Positions 1 through 6,820 of a stretch of 7,821 bases of DNA are shown piece after piece. Source of the DNA: Thermodesulfovibrionales bacterium (GTDB lineage Bacteria; Nitrospirota; Thermodesulfovibrionia; Thermodesulfovibrionales; SM23-35). A program made the position numbers and the translations under genes. The stretch covers positions 1 to 7,821 of the forward strand of contig JAGVMY010000152.1 of NCBI GenBank assembly GCA_020053565.1, written 5' to 3'. The notes below the pieces were generated by a model, which saw only the letters and a list, made by a program, of their open reading frames with translations, did not search any database and was not told the origin of the DNA. The first letter of the stretch is position 1, and each line of letters begins with the position of its first letter.

Positions 1-2939
1 AGGAGGCTATTAATACTATCAACGGCGTGAAAACGATCACCTCAATGAGCATTGAAGGTATTTCACTTGTCACCGTTGAATTTGTCCTTGAAAGGGATAT
101 TGACCTTGCAGTTCAGGATGTAAGAGAGAAGATTTCAATTATAAGGAAAAAGCTCCCTACTGATATTGATGAACCTGTCATAGAAAAGGTTGACCCTGAT
201 GCGACTCCTGTCTTGTGGTTAAATCTCGCAGGAGAAAAATCTGTCAGAGAACTTTCGACCTATGCTGATGAAGTGTTAAAGGAGCAGCTACAGAAGATAA
301 CCGATGTCGGTGCCATCAGGCTGGCAGGGCTCAGGCTAAGACAGGTGAGAATATGGCTCGATGCTCACAGGCTCAGGGCACACCAGATAACTGCCCAGGA
401 TGTATTGCTGGCGTTGCAGCGTGAAAATGTTGAACTGCCTGGTGGAAGGATTGAAAGCAATACAAAGGAATATTCAATAAAAGTAAAAGGTGAATTCCCA
501 AGGGTTCAGGATTTCAATGACCTCATTGTTGCGTATCATAATAACGCACCGGTCAGGGTCAGAGACGTTGGCAGGGCTGAGGATGGAATGGAAGAGAAGC
601 GCTCTATTGTGAGGTTCAACGGCGTGACAGCTGTGGGGTTAGGAATACAGAAACAGTCAGGAACAAACACGGTTGAAGTTATTGACAGAGTAAAGAAGGA
701 ACTTATAAATATAAGGAAGAACCTTCCGCCCGGGATGAGACTCAATATAAGTTTTGACCAGTCTGACTTCATTAAGCGCTCTATCAATGAAGTTCAGCAC
801 CATCTTATTTACGGAGGGTTCTTTGCAACTCTGGCTGTTCTCCTGTTTCTAAAAAGTATACGGATCACCCTGATAAGCGCCTTGGCAATCCCTATATCGA
901 TCATTGCGACCTTTGCCATCATGAATGCCTTTAATTTTACTTTCAATAATATGACAATGCTTGGCCTCTCTCTTTGCATCGGTATCCTTATTGATGACGC
1001 TATAATTGTTATAGAAAATATTTATCGACATATAGAGGAAGGCATGGCACCGCGGGAAGCAGCATCTTTTGCGACCTCAGAGATCGGTCTCGCTGTTATG
1101 GCAACTACATTTGCGATTGTTGCAATATTCCTCCCTGTTGCATTCATGAAAGGGATTATCGGCAGGTTCTTCCTGCAGTTTGCGCTTACTGTCGTTTTTG
1201 CAATACTGGTATCCCTTTTTATTTCCTTTACCCTGATACCAATGCTCGCATCAAGATACCTCAAAATAGCAAACAGGATTCAGGATTCAGGATCCAGCAA
1301 AGAAGGGAAAAAGAAATTTATATCTGCTGTTTCAGATAGGCTTGAAAAATGGTATAAAGAAACAGAGGAAATTTACAGAAAGTTACTAAGCATTGTCCTT
1401 TCTCACAGGGCATTTGTATTGATTCTGGCAACGGTAATTTTTATCTTCAGCGTTTTTATGACAAGATTCCTTGGAAAGGAATTTGTCCCGTCAGAAGACC
1501 AGAGCCGGTTTATAGTCCGATTAGAAGCACCTGTAGATTATTCCGTTGATGAGATAGACAGGATGTTTAAGAAAGCAGAGGATTATGTAAGGAATATTTC
1601 TGAAGTGAAGACTGTCTTTTATGTACAGGGTTTTGGTCGGGTAGCAGAGGTCAATAAGGCTCGTTTGATTACCGGACTTATTCCAAAGTCAGACAGGAAA
1701 AAGACTCAACAGCAGATCATGGCAGATATAAGGAAAAAGCTTAAACAACAAATTCCCGGACTCAAGGCCACTTCAGAGGATGTCTCCTTAATTGGCGGAG
1801 GGCAGCGGAACGTGCCCATCCAGTATAGCCTAAGGGGTACTGACCTGAAAGGTCTGGATACATACACCCGGGAGGTTGCAGACCAGTTTTCTAAAATTCC
1901 CGGGATAGTTGATATTGACACCTCACTTGAAACAGGAAAGCCGGAGATTCGTGTATTTATAGACAGGGACAAAGCAGCAGATCTCAATGTAGATATTGCA
2001 TCGGTTGCTGAGGCGGTAAACTTCCTTATTGGCGGTGAGGTAGATGTGACAAAGTACAAGGATATTGCAAAAGGGAGAAGATACGATGTCAGGGTCAGGC
2101 TTAATCCAGAGAACAGGAAAAATCCTGAGGATTTAGGAAAGCTTTATGTAAGGTCAAAAGATGGACGACTTGTGGAAATCTCAAATATTGTTCGCATACA
2201 GGAGGCAGGTGGACCAAGTGTCATAAACAGAGTTGACAGGCAGAGGGCAATAACACTCTTTGCGAACCTTGAAGGAAAACCACTTGGTGAGGCGAAGGGA
2301 GAGCTTGACAGTATAGCAGCACGGGTGCTTCCACCAGATTATTCAGGAAGATATAAAGGGATGGCTGATGTTATGGGAGAATCATTTGGCTATCTGATGT
2401 TTGCCCTTATCCTTGGAATCATTATGGCTTATATGGTTCTTGCATCCCAGTTCGAAAGTTTTATCCACCCGTTTATTGTATTGCTTTCCATGCCCCTTTC
2501 GTTTATCGGTGCTTTTGGCGCACTTCTCATAACCGGGAAAACACTCAATATCTTTAGCTTAATTGGTCTTATCCTTCTTATGGGTCTTGTAAAAAAGAAT
2601 GCGATTCTGCTTGTTGACTATACTAATACGCTTCGGGCAAGAGGCATGGAAAGGAAAGAGGCTATCCTTCAGGCTGGGCCAGTCAGACTCAGGCCGATTT
2701 TAATGACCACCTTTGCAATGGTTTTCGGAATGATGCCGGTTGCACTCGGCATCGGTGAAGGTGCTGAAACACGCTCACCCATGGGCATTGCTGTTATCGG
2801 TGGACTGCTCACATCACTTTTCTTGACACTTATTGTTGTGCCTGCGGCGTATGATGTACTTGATGATTTGCAGGCAAAGTTTACAAAAAAGTCAAAACCT
2901 GTAAAACAGGAATCAGAGGTCAAAGGTGAAAAAACATGA
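1..2939 (+). CDS. RND efflux transporter, HAE/AcrB-type inner-membrane subunit (5' partial)
   Basis: Proton-driven inner-membrane pump subunit of a tripartite RND efflux complex that would expel drugs or other hydrophobic compounds through a fusion protein and outer-membrane channel. The reading frame is open from the first full codon (position 3, residues EAINTINGVKTI), a conserved internal RND stretch, so the true start lies upstream. About 978 residues are visible against roughly 1,030-1,050 for the family; probably 60-75 residues are missing. Visible order: first porter domain, TM2-6, a Lys-rich cytoplasmic linker, TM7, second porter domain, TM8-12, charged C-terminal tail. In TM4 the proton-relay pair Asp-Asp is at nt 993-998 (ILIDDAIIVIEN), equivalent to AcrB D407/D408. 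In TM10 LVKKNAILLVDY (Lys codons nt 2592-2597) supplies the AcrB K940 equivalent. The DD pair points to the HAE class rather than heavy-metal CusA-type pumps. Substrate is not deducible. Its stop overlaps the next gene's start (ATGA). Confidence 0.95.
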   Translation, partial: EAINTINGVKTITSMSIEGISLVTVEFVLERDIDLAVQDVREKISIIRKKLPTDIDEPVIEKVDPDATPVLWLNLAGEKSVRELSTYADEVLKEQLQKITDVGAIRLAGLRLRQVRIWLDAHRLRAHQITAQDVLLALQRENVELPGGRIESNTKEYSIKVKGEFPRVQDFNDLIVAYHNNAPVRVRDVGRAEDGMEEKRSIVRFNGVTAVGLGIQKQSGTNTVEVIDRVKKELINIRKNLPPGMRLNISFDQSDFIKRSINEVQHHLIYGGFFATLAVLLFLKSIRITLISALAIPISIIATFAIMNAFNFTFNNMTMLGLSLCIGILIDDAIIVIENIYRHIEEGMAPREAASFATSEIGLAVMATTFAIVAIFLPVAFMKGIIGRFFLQFALTVVFAILVSLFISFTLIPMLASRYLKIANRIQDSGSSKEGKKKFISAVSDRLEKWYKETEEIYRKLLSIVLSHRAFVLILATVIFIFSVFMTRFLGKEFVPSEDQSRFIVRLEAPVDYSVDEIDRMFKKAEDYVRNISEVKTVFYVQGFGRVAEVNKARLITGLIPKSDRKKTQQQIMADIRKKLKQQIPGLKATSEDVSLIGGGQRNVPIQYSLRGTDLKGLDTYTREVADQFSKIPGIVDIDTSLETGKPEIRVFIDRDKAADLNVDIASVAEAVNFLIGGEVDVTKYKDIAKGRRYDVRVRLNPENRKNPEDLGKLYVRSKDGRLVEISNIVRIQEAGGPSVINRVDRQRAITLFANLEGKPLGEAKGELDSIAARVLPPDYSGRYKGMADVMGESFGYLMFALILGIIMAYMVLASQFESFIHPFIVLLSMPLSFIGAFGALLITGKTLNIFSLIGLILLMGLVKKNAILLVDYTNTLRARGMERKEAILQAGPVRLRPILMTTFAMVFGMMPVALGIGEGAETRSPMGIAVIGGLLTSLFLTLIVVPAAYDVLDDLQAKFTKKSKPVKQESEVKGEKT
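1274..1294 (+). repeat. Three tandem 7-bp units inside the RND gene
   Basis: CAGGATT, CAGGATT and CAGGATC follow one another directly. Three 7-bp units make 21 bp, so the frame is kept. They lie in the cytoplasmic linker between the two halves of the pump, where sequence is usually tolerant of change. A gain or loss of one unit would shift the frame. Three copies is little, so this may be chance. Confidence 0.5.
2924..2929 (+). promoter_or_regulatory. Ribosome binding site for the PII-like gene
   Basis: AGGTGA lies inside the 3' end of the RND gene, six bases before the ATG at 2936. Together with the ATGA stop/start overlap it supports translational coupling and decides the start at 2936 over the second in-frame ATG at 2942. 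Confidence 0.55.
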
Positions 2940-3226
2940 AGATGGTACTTATAGCATATTGTGAAGCTGCTGATTATGAAATTATTGAGGCTATAAAAGA
3001 GGCTGGAATTAAAGGCTATACAAAATTTACCGAGGTTCTCGGTGAAGGCACTGAAACGCAGCCTCGTCTTGGGACCCAATGCTGGCCTGGAAAAAACAAT
3101 TTCCTCGCCATTGCGGTTGAAGAAAAAGAATTAAATCCTTTGATTTCAACAATCAAAAAGTTGAAACAAAGACATCCCAAGGCAGGGATTAAGGTATTTG
3201 TCACACCGATAGATGAGGTGATTTAG
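2936..3226 (+). CDS. PII-like (GlnB superfamily) small protein linked to RND pump
   Basis: A 96-residue protein with the alternating layout of the PII fold: strand (MVLIAYC, 3-9), helix (DYEIIEAIKEAG, 13-24), an exposed loop in the T-loop position (about 33-54, with GEGTETQPRLG and CWPGKNN), strand (FLAIAVEE, 56-63), helix (LNPLISTIKKLKQ, 66-78), final strand (GIKVFVTPIDEVI). It is shorter than classical GlnB/GlnK (about 112) and I do not see the usual T-loop tyrosine uridylylation motif, so it is not an ordinary nitrogen regulator. PII-superfamily groups (called PII-NG, and the related DUF3240 type) are known beside metal-efflux RND pumps; this is the likely relationship, assigned from memory. 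Cys9 and Cys49 are possible ligand or metal contacts (inference). It overlaps the RND gene by 4 nt, so the two are made together; a role as ligand-responsive regulator of the pump is inferred. Confidence 0.75.
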   Translation: MKMVLIAYCEAADYEIIEAIKEAGIKGYTKFTEVLGEGTETQPRLGTQCWPGKNNFLAIAVEEKELNPLISTIKKLKQRHPKAGIKVFVTPIDEVI

Positions 3227-3309
3227 AAAGATTCCACCAACCATTATATGAAGACATATCAAAGTATCAATAAAAAATATTTTTGCACTATCTCTGCAAT
3301 TTGAAGGCA

Positions 3310-3337
3310 GCAATTTTAATAACACATTAAATTTTGC
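3310..3337. repeat. Imperfect AT-rich inverted repeat upstream of the Yip1 promoter
   Basis: GCAA at 3310-3313 pairs with TTGC at 3334-3337, and TTTAAT at 3315-3320 pairs with ATTAAA at 3326-3331, around a five-base loop (AACAC). A small 1x2 internal loop interrupts the ten-pair stem. No T run follows on the + strand, so it is not a standard terminator. Its position 17 bases before the -35 element would suit an operator, but chance in AT-rich DNA is a real alternative. Confidence 0.35.
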
Positions 3338-3354
3338 ATGAAGCAATTCTGGAA

Positions 3355-3383
3355 TTGACAATATGATTATTTTTGGCTAAAGT
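3355..3383 (+). promoter_or_regulatory. Sigma70-type promoter for the Yip1 gene and possibly the downstream operon
   Basis: A perfect -35 TTGACA (3355-3360) is followed by a 17-base spacer and a -10 TAAAGT (3378-3383; four of six matches, keeping the TA and final T). It sits in the largest non-coding gap of the window, between two functionally different gene blocks. Transcription would start near 3390 and give a leader of about 65 nt before the ATG at 3456. Confidence 0.6.
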
Positions 3384-3445
3384 TTTAAAAAGTGAAGGAG
3401 TGGAAATTGTACTATTTAATAACTTTGGATGAGGAAGGAGAGAAA

Positions 3446-3452
3446 GGGAGGG
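3446..3452 (+). promoter_or_regulatory. Ribosome binding site choosing the Yip1 start
   Basis: GGGAGGG lies three bases before ATG 3456, within a long purine run. The spacing is short, but the in-frame ATG at 3429 has only AT-rich sequence and no Shine-Dalgarno match before it, so 3456 is the better start. Confidence 0.5.
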
Positions 3453-3455
3453 ATA

Positions 3456-4067
3456 ATGAATATCGCAGAGCGTGTGAAGAAAATTTTGTTACAACCAAAA
3501 TCTGAGTGGCAAATTATCGCTGCAGAAAAAACGACGGTAGCAGAATTATACAGGAGTTATATCGTCCTGTTGGCAGCAATCGGCCCGATCGCATCAATTA
3601 TAGGTATGTCAATAGTTGGTGTGAGCATGCCTTTTGTAGGGACATACCGTGTGACACTAAGTACATCAATTTCTCATGCAGTGGTGAACTATGCGTTAAC
3701 TCTTGTCGGTGTTTATGTATTGTCGTTAATTATTAATGCACTTGCGTCAACTTTTTCTGGTGAGAAAGACAGTATACAGGCACTCAAGGTAGCCGCTTAT
3801 TCCAGTACTGCTGCATGGTTGGCTGGTATTTTTGCATTGATTCCTATGTTAAGCCTTTTGGGATTAGTGGGGCTTTATAGCTTGTATCTGCTTTATCTTG
3901 GTCTACCAGCGCTGATGAAAGCTCCGCAAGAAAAGGCGGTGATTTACACAGTAGTGGTCGTAATAAGTGCAATAGTTATCTTTTTCATAGTCGGTGCAAT
4001 CAGCAATGCATTTATCAGTATCCCCGGTTCTTCCATGCATATGCCTGGAGTGCCCGGCATACGATAA
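3456..4067 (+). CDS. Yip1-family integral membrane protein
   Basis: A 203-residue polytopic membrane protein. It opens with a short amphipathic cytoplasmic segment (MNIAERVKKILLQPKSEW) followed by IAAEKTTVAELY, the recognisable opening of bacterial Yip1-domain proteins. About five hydrophobic segments follow: roughly residues 33-55 (LLAAIGPIASIIGMSIVG), 73-97, 113-129, 130-148 and 156-181. The C-terminus is short and Pro/Gly/Met-rich (SSMHMPGVPGIR). Eukaryotic Yip1 proteins act in vesicle traffic; the bacterial role is unknown and I do not assign one. A start at 3429 would add nine residues (MRKERKGGI), but ribosome-binding evidence favours 3456. An in-frame stop at 3420-3422 rules out anything longer. 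It has its own promoter just upstream and is followed after 96 nt by the phosphoesterase gene, with which it may be co-transcribed. Confidence 0.8.
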   Translation: MNIAERVKKILLQPKSEWQIIAAEKTTVAELYRSYIVLLAAIGPIASIIGMSIVGVSMPFVGTYRVTLSTSISHAVVNYALTLVGVYVLSLIINALASTFSGEKDSIQALKVAAYSSTAAWLAGIFALIPMLSLLGLVGLYSLYLLYLGLPALMKAPQEKAVIYTVVVVISAIVIFFIVGAISNAFISIPGSSMHMPGVPGIR

Positions 4068-4163
4068 CAAATATAATCATAAAAGCTATTGTGTCTATAC
4101 GCACTTTGGCTTATGACATGACAATGGAGCTTCTGAAGGGGTCTGAAAAGACGATAATATGAA

Positions 4164-5306
4164 ATGAATCTCTTTTTACTCACGTTTTTTCTGCTTTATA
4201 GTGCTCTCCATCTCTATGCTTTTCTCAAGGCAAAGGCTGCGTTCCATTTTAGTAATAAAATGAGCAGTTGTCTGTTACTCATAATGGTAATAATGATCTT
4301 CGCACCTGTAATTGTTCGTTTTTCTGAAAAACAAGGATTTGAGCTTTTTGCCCGAATGATGTCGTACATAGGATATATATGGATGGGAATCATGTTTTTA
4401 TTTTTCACTTCCTCTCTTATAATCGATCTATATCATTTTCTTGTATACATAAGTAGCCTATTAGTGAAAAGAGATCTTATCGCATTTACTCCTTCAGCCA
4501 GGTTTTCTTTTTTCGTACCTCTTCTGCTTTCGATGGTGATTTGTATATATGGTTATTTTGAGGCATGGAATATTCACACCGAGAAAGTATTGATCAAGAC
4601 TGCTAAAATTCCTGAAGCAGTTGGCAGGCTGAGGATAGTGCAGATTTCAGATGTCCATATAGGTCTTATTATCAGAGAAGGGAAATTAAAAAAAGTTATC
4701 GAGGAAGTAAAAAAGGCAGAACCTGACATCCTGGTATCAACCGGTGACCTTGTGGATGGACAGATTAACAAGATTGGAGCACTTTCAAAACTTATTGAGA
4801 ATGTTAATCCACGATACGGTAAATTTGCCATAACAGGGAATCATGAATTTTATGCTGGTCTTGATCAGGCAATAGATTTTACAGAGAAAGCAGGTTTTAC
4901 CGTTTTGAGAGGAAAGGGAGTGAATATTTCTGATATGATTACTATTGTTGGCGTGGATGACCCGGTTGGAAAGAGATATAACCTTTTTAAAGATGTCTCA
5001 GAGAAGGAGTTGCTCTCTGAGCATGCAGGTAAAAAGTTTACCTTATTGCTCAAACACAGACCTATTGTGGATAAAGATGCTCTTGGACTTTTTGACTTAC
5101 AGCTTTCAGGACATGTCCATAAAGGACAGATCTTCCCCTTCAGTCTCATCACACGTATATATTATCGGTATACTACTGATTCAGGAAAGTTTAGGCTACT
5201 TGATAATTCATATCTTTATGTATCCCGAGGTTCAGGTACATGGGGTCCTCCTATTCGTTTTCTGTCACCTCCTGAGGTGACAATGATCGAACTTGTGAGA
5301 CCATGA
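4164..5306 (+). CDS. Membrane-anchored metallophosphoesterase (YkuE/YaeI-like)
   Basis: A 380-residue calcineurin-like phosphoesterase with an N-terminal membrane domain. Hydrophobic segments at about 2-21, 35-51, 67-98 and 114-132 suggest four membrane passes. The catalytic domain follows with every metal-site motif present: SDVHIG (D163, H165), TGDLVDG (D195), TGNHEFY (N226, H227), LLLKHRP (H298) and SGHVHKGQ (H317, H319). It is therefore expected to be an active two-metal hydrolase. Relatives include YkuE- and YaeI-type enzymes, for which phospholipid- or sugar-lipid-phosphate hydrolysis has been proposed; the substrate here is unknown. Positive charges cluster in the first and third loops, which weakly suggests that the catalytic domain lies outside the cytoplasm. 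The start at 4164 has only a weak ribosome site; a separate ATG at 4159 stops at once. The stop overlaps the MlaE-type start by 4 nt, so a job linked to lipid transport is inferred. Confidence 0.9.
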   Translation: MNLFLLTFFLLYSALHLYAFLKAKAAFHFSNKMSSCLLLIMVIMIFAPVIVRFSEKQGFELFARMMSYIGYIWMGIMFLFFTSSLIIDLYHFLVYISSLLVKRDLIAFTPSARFSFFVPLLLSMVICIYGYFEAWNIHTEKVLIKTAKIPEAVGRLRIVQISDVHIGLIIREGKLKKVIEEVKKAEPDILVSTGDLVDGQINKIGALSKLIENVNPRYGKFAITGNHEFYAGLDQAIDFTEKAGFTVLRGKGVNISDMITIVGVDDPVGKRYNLFKDVSEKELLSEHAGKKFTLLLKHRPIVDKDALGLFDLQLSGHVHKGQIFPFSLITRIYYRYTTDSGKFRLLDNSYLYVSRGSGTWGPPIRFLSPPEVTMIELVRP

Positions 5307-6067
5307 AAATAAAAGAACTTATAAGTGAGCTTCAGGATTTCTATCTGCTTTCTGCCCGCGGGCTTTTAGGCGCGGTGAAGAAACCATTTTATTTGAAAGA
5401 TATGATTGAGCAGATGGACTATGCGGGTGCGGGTTCGTTTGTAATAATCTTTCTTGTTTCTATTTTTACCGGGATGGCTCTTTCACTTCAGCTCTCTGCT
5501 GAGCTTTCAAGTCTTGGGCTTAAGATGTACACAGGAAAAGTTGTTGGCATCTCCATTATCAGAGAAATAGGCCCTGTAACTGCTGCACTCGTCTACGCAG
5601 GACGAGTTGGTTCAGGGATAGCATCTGAATTGGGTTCCATGATTCTCGGACATCAAATAGATTCCCTGAGGGTTTTTGGTGTAGACCCGATGAAAAAGCT
5701 TGTGACACCAAGGATACTGAGTTCCATAATCATGCTCCCGGCACTTACCATTATAGGCGATGTTGTTTCTCTTTGTGGCGGATATTACATCGCGGTATTT
5801 GTGAGCCATCAAAGTGGCACTTTTTACTGGAGTTCTATTCGTGATGTGTTAACCTTTGAAAATGTGTTTGCAGGTTCTGTGAAGCCTTTTATCTTTGGTT
5901 ATCTGATAGCGTGCATAAGTTGTTATATGGGACTATCTACAAAAGGTGGCTCAAAAGGTCTTCGAAAGTCAACGACAAGGGCTGTGGTGGTATCAATTGT
6001 CATGATCATCGTTTCTGACTTTATCCTTACACGGATATTGCTTTATGTATTGGGGTTCTCGGTATGA
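5303..6067 (+). CDS. mlaE: MlaE-family ABC transporter permease (MCE lipid transport)
   Basis: Inner-membrane permease subunit of an MCE-type ABC transporter that moves phospholipids (or related lipids) between the inner membrane and the envelope. The 254-residue length fits MlaE (about 260). The family's hallmark block is present: REIGPVTAALVYAGRVGSG followed by ASELGSM, then the cytoplasmic coupling segment with IDSLRVFGVDP and the PRILSSIIMLPAL helix. Further membrane segments occur at about 43-64, 143-169 and 192-211, and a C-terminal hydrophobic stretch (VVVSIVMIIVSDFILTRILLYVLG) is also typical. The N-terminal interfacial helix (about 1-38) is as in the family. It overlaps the phosphoesterase upstream and the ATPase downstream, each by ATGA, so translation is probably coupled throughout. 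The gene symbol marks family membership; the exact lipid and direction of transport cannot be read from sequence. Confidence 0.93.
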   Translation: MKIKELISELQDFYLLSARGLLGAVKKPFYLKDMIEQMDYAGAGSFVIIFLVSIFTGMALSLQLSAELSSLGLKMYTGKVVGISIIREIGPVTAALVYAGRVGSGIASELGSMILGHQIDSLRVFGVDPMKKLVTPRILSSIIMLPALTIIGDVVSLCGGYYIAVFVSHQSGTFYWSSIRDVLTFENVFAGSVKPFIFGYLIACISCYMGLSTKGGSKGLRKSTTRAVVVSIVMIIVSDFILTRILLYVLGFSV

Positions 6068-6819
6068 TTGTATTTGACAAGGTCTGGTTTTCCTACGGGA
6101 TAAATCATGTGCTCAAAGACATAAGTTTCACCGTCAGTGAAAACGAAAGAGTAGCCATCCTCGGAGAAAGCGGGGAGGGAAAAACTACTATATTGAAACT
6201 GATACTCGGGTTGATAAGACCTGATGCTGGAAAAATAATCATTGATGGTGAGGATATTACGAATAAAACAGAAGACGAGTTGAGAGAAGTAAGGATGAAA
6301 TTCAGCATTGTTTTTCAGGAGGGTGCACTGTTTGATTCTCTGAATGTGAAGGAGAATGTTGCATTCTGTTTGAGGGAATATTCAAAGCTCTCTGAAGACG
6401 AGATAGACCATAAAGTAAGAGAATTGCTCAGGATTGTAGGTGTGGAGCATGCTATAGAACTTATGCCTGATGAACTGAGCGGCGGAATGCACAGGAGGGT
6501 TGCGATTGCACGTTCACTGGCAGCGTGTGAGCCAAAGATGTTTCTCTATGATGAAGCGACAACAGGTCTTGACCCGGTCAATGCGGATATCATATGCAAA
6601 CTGATCCTCGACTTAAGTAAAAATGGCAGGGGTCTTATTCTCGTTACCCATAAAATTTTTGATGCAGTAAAAATAGCAGAGCGGTTTATGTTCCTGAAAG
6701 ATGGCATAATACTATTTGATGGTGACAAGGAGGAACTTGTACACTCAACCGTTTCTGAAATTCAGATATATTTGAACGAAGTAAGTCTTAGCTGTAAAGC
6801 AAATAAATCAGGAGGCTGA
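6064..6819 (+). CDS. mlaF: MlaF-family ABC transporter ATP-binding protein
   Basis: Cytoplasmic ATPase that powers the MlaE-type permease. All nucleotide-binding elements are intact in its 251 residues: A-loop Tyr11; Walker A GESGEGKTT (34-42); Q-loop VFQEG (Gln85) followed by ALFDSLNV, a sequence typical of MCE-system ATPases; signature LSGGMHRRVAIARSL (138-152), where the LSGGM-RR form is characteristic of MlaF; Walker B MFLYDE (159-164, catalytic Glu164); D-loop TGLDP (167-171); switch His196. After Glu164 comes Ala rather than the Pro commonest in ABC ATPases (DEATTGLDP), a mild variation. It is slightly shorter than E. coli MlaF (about 269), mainly at the C-terminus, where MlaF contacts MlaB; no mlaB-like STAS gene is visible here. 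The start codon overlaps mlaE by 4 nt. The stop lies one base before the MCE gene's ATG. Confidence 0.94.
   Translation: MIVFDKVWFSYGINHVLKDISFTVSENERVAILGESGEGKTTILKLILGLIRPDAGKIIIDGEDITNKTEDELREVRMKFSIVFQEGALFDSLNVKENVAFCLREYSKLSEDEIDHKVRELLRIVGVEHAIELMPDELSGGMHRRVAIARSLAACEPKMFLYDEATTGLDPVNADIICKLILDLSKNGRGLILVTHKIFDAVKIAERFMFLKDGIILFDGDKEELVHSTVSEIQIYLNEVSLSCKANKSGG
6810..6815 (+). promoter_or_regulatory. Ribosome binding site for the MCE gene
   Basis: A perfect AGGAGG lies within the last codons of the mlaF-type gene, five bases before ATG 6821. It is the strongest Shine-Dalgarno match in the window and fixes the start over the in-frame ATG at 6830. It may drive a higher yield of the MCE subunit, which assembles as a hexamer in known systems (inference). 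Confidence 0.75.
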
Positions 6820-6820
6820 A

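Noticed and set aside
27..29. GTG at 27 as the start of the RND gene
   Set aside because: The frame is open back to position 3 with conserved RND residues, and this GTG encodes the Val of an internal conserved NGV-KTI stretch. The upstream AGGAGG at 1-6 is therefore coding sequence and not a ribosome site.
1706..2059. 117-codon open frame on the - strand
   Set aside because: Fully inside the conserved second porter domain of the RND gene, with Ser/Thr-rich shadow composition and no ribosome site worth noting.
2669..3079. 136-codon open frame on the - strand across the RND/PII-like junction
   Set aside because: It lies opposite two well-supported genes, resembles no family, and its low-complexity Ser/Phe composition is that of an antisense shadow.
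3245..3285. ATATG-AAGA-CATAT hairpin followed by an AAAAATATTTTT palindrome as a terminator for the efflux unit
   Set aside because: A five-pair AT-only stem is too weak and the T run is not adjacent to it, so it does not look like an intrinsic terminator.
4089..4117. TTGTGT, 17 nt, TATGAC as a promoter for the phosphoesterase gene
   Set aside because: Only three of six and four of six matches, and the final T of the -10 is missing; too weak to call.
4945..5280. 111-codon open frame on the + strand in another frame
   Set aside because: Lies within the catalytic domain of the phosphoesterase, whose motifs H298, H317 and H319 fall in the true frame there.
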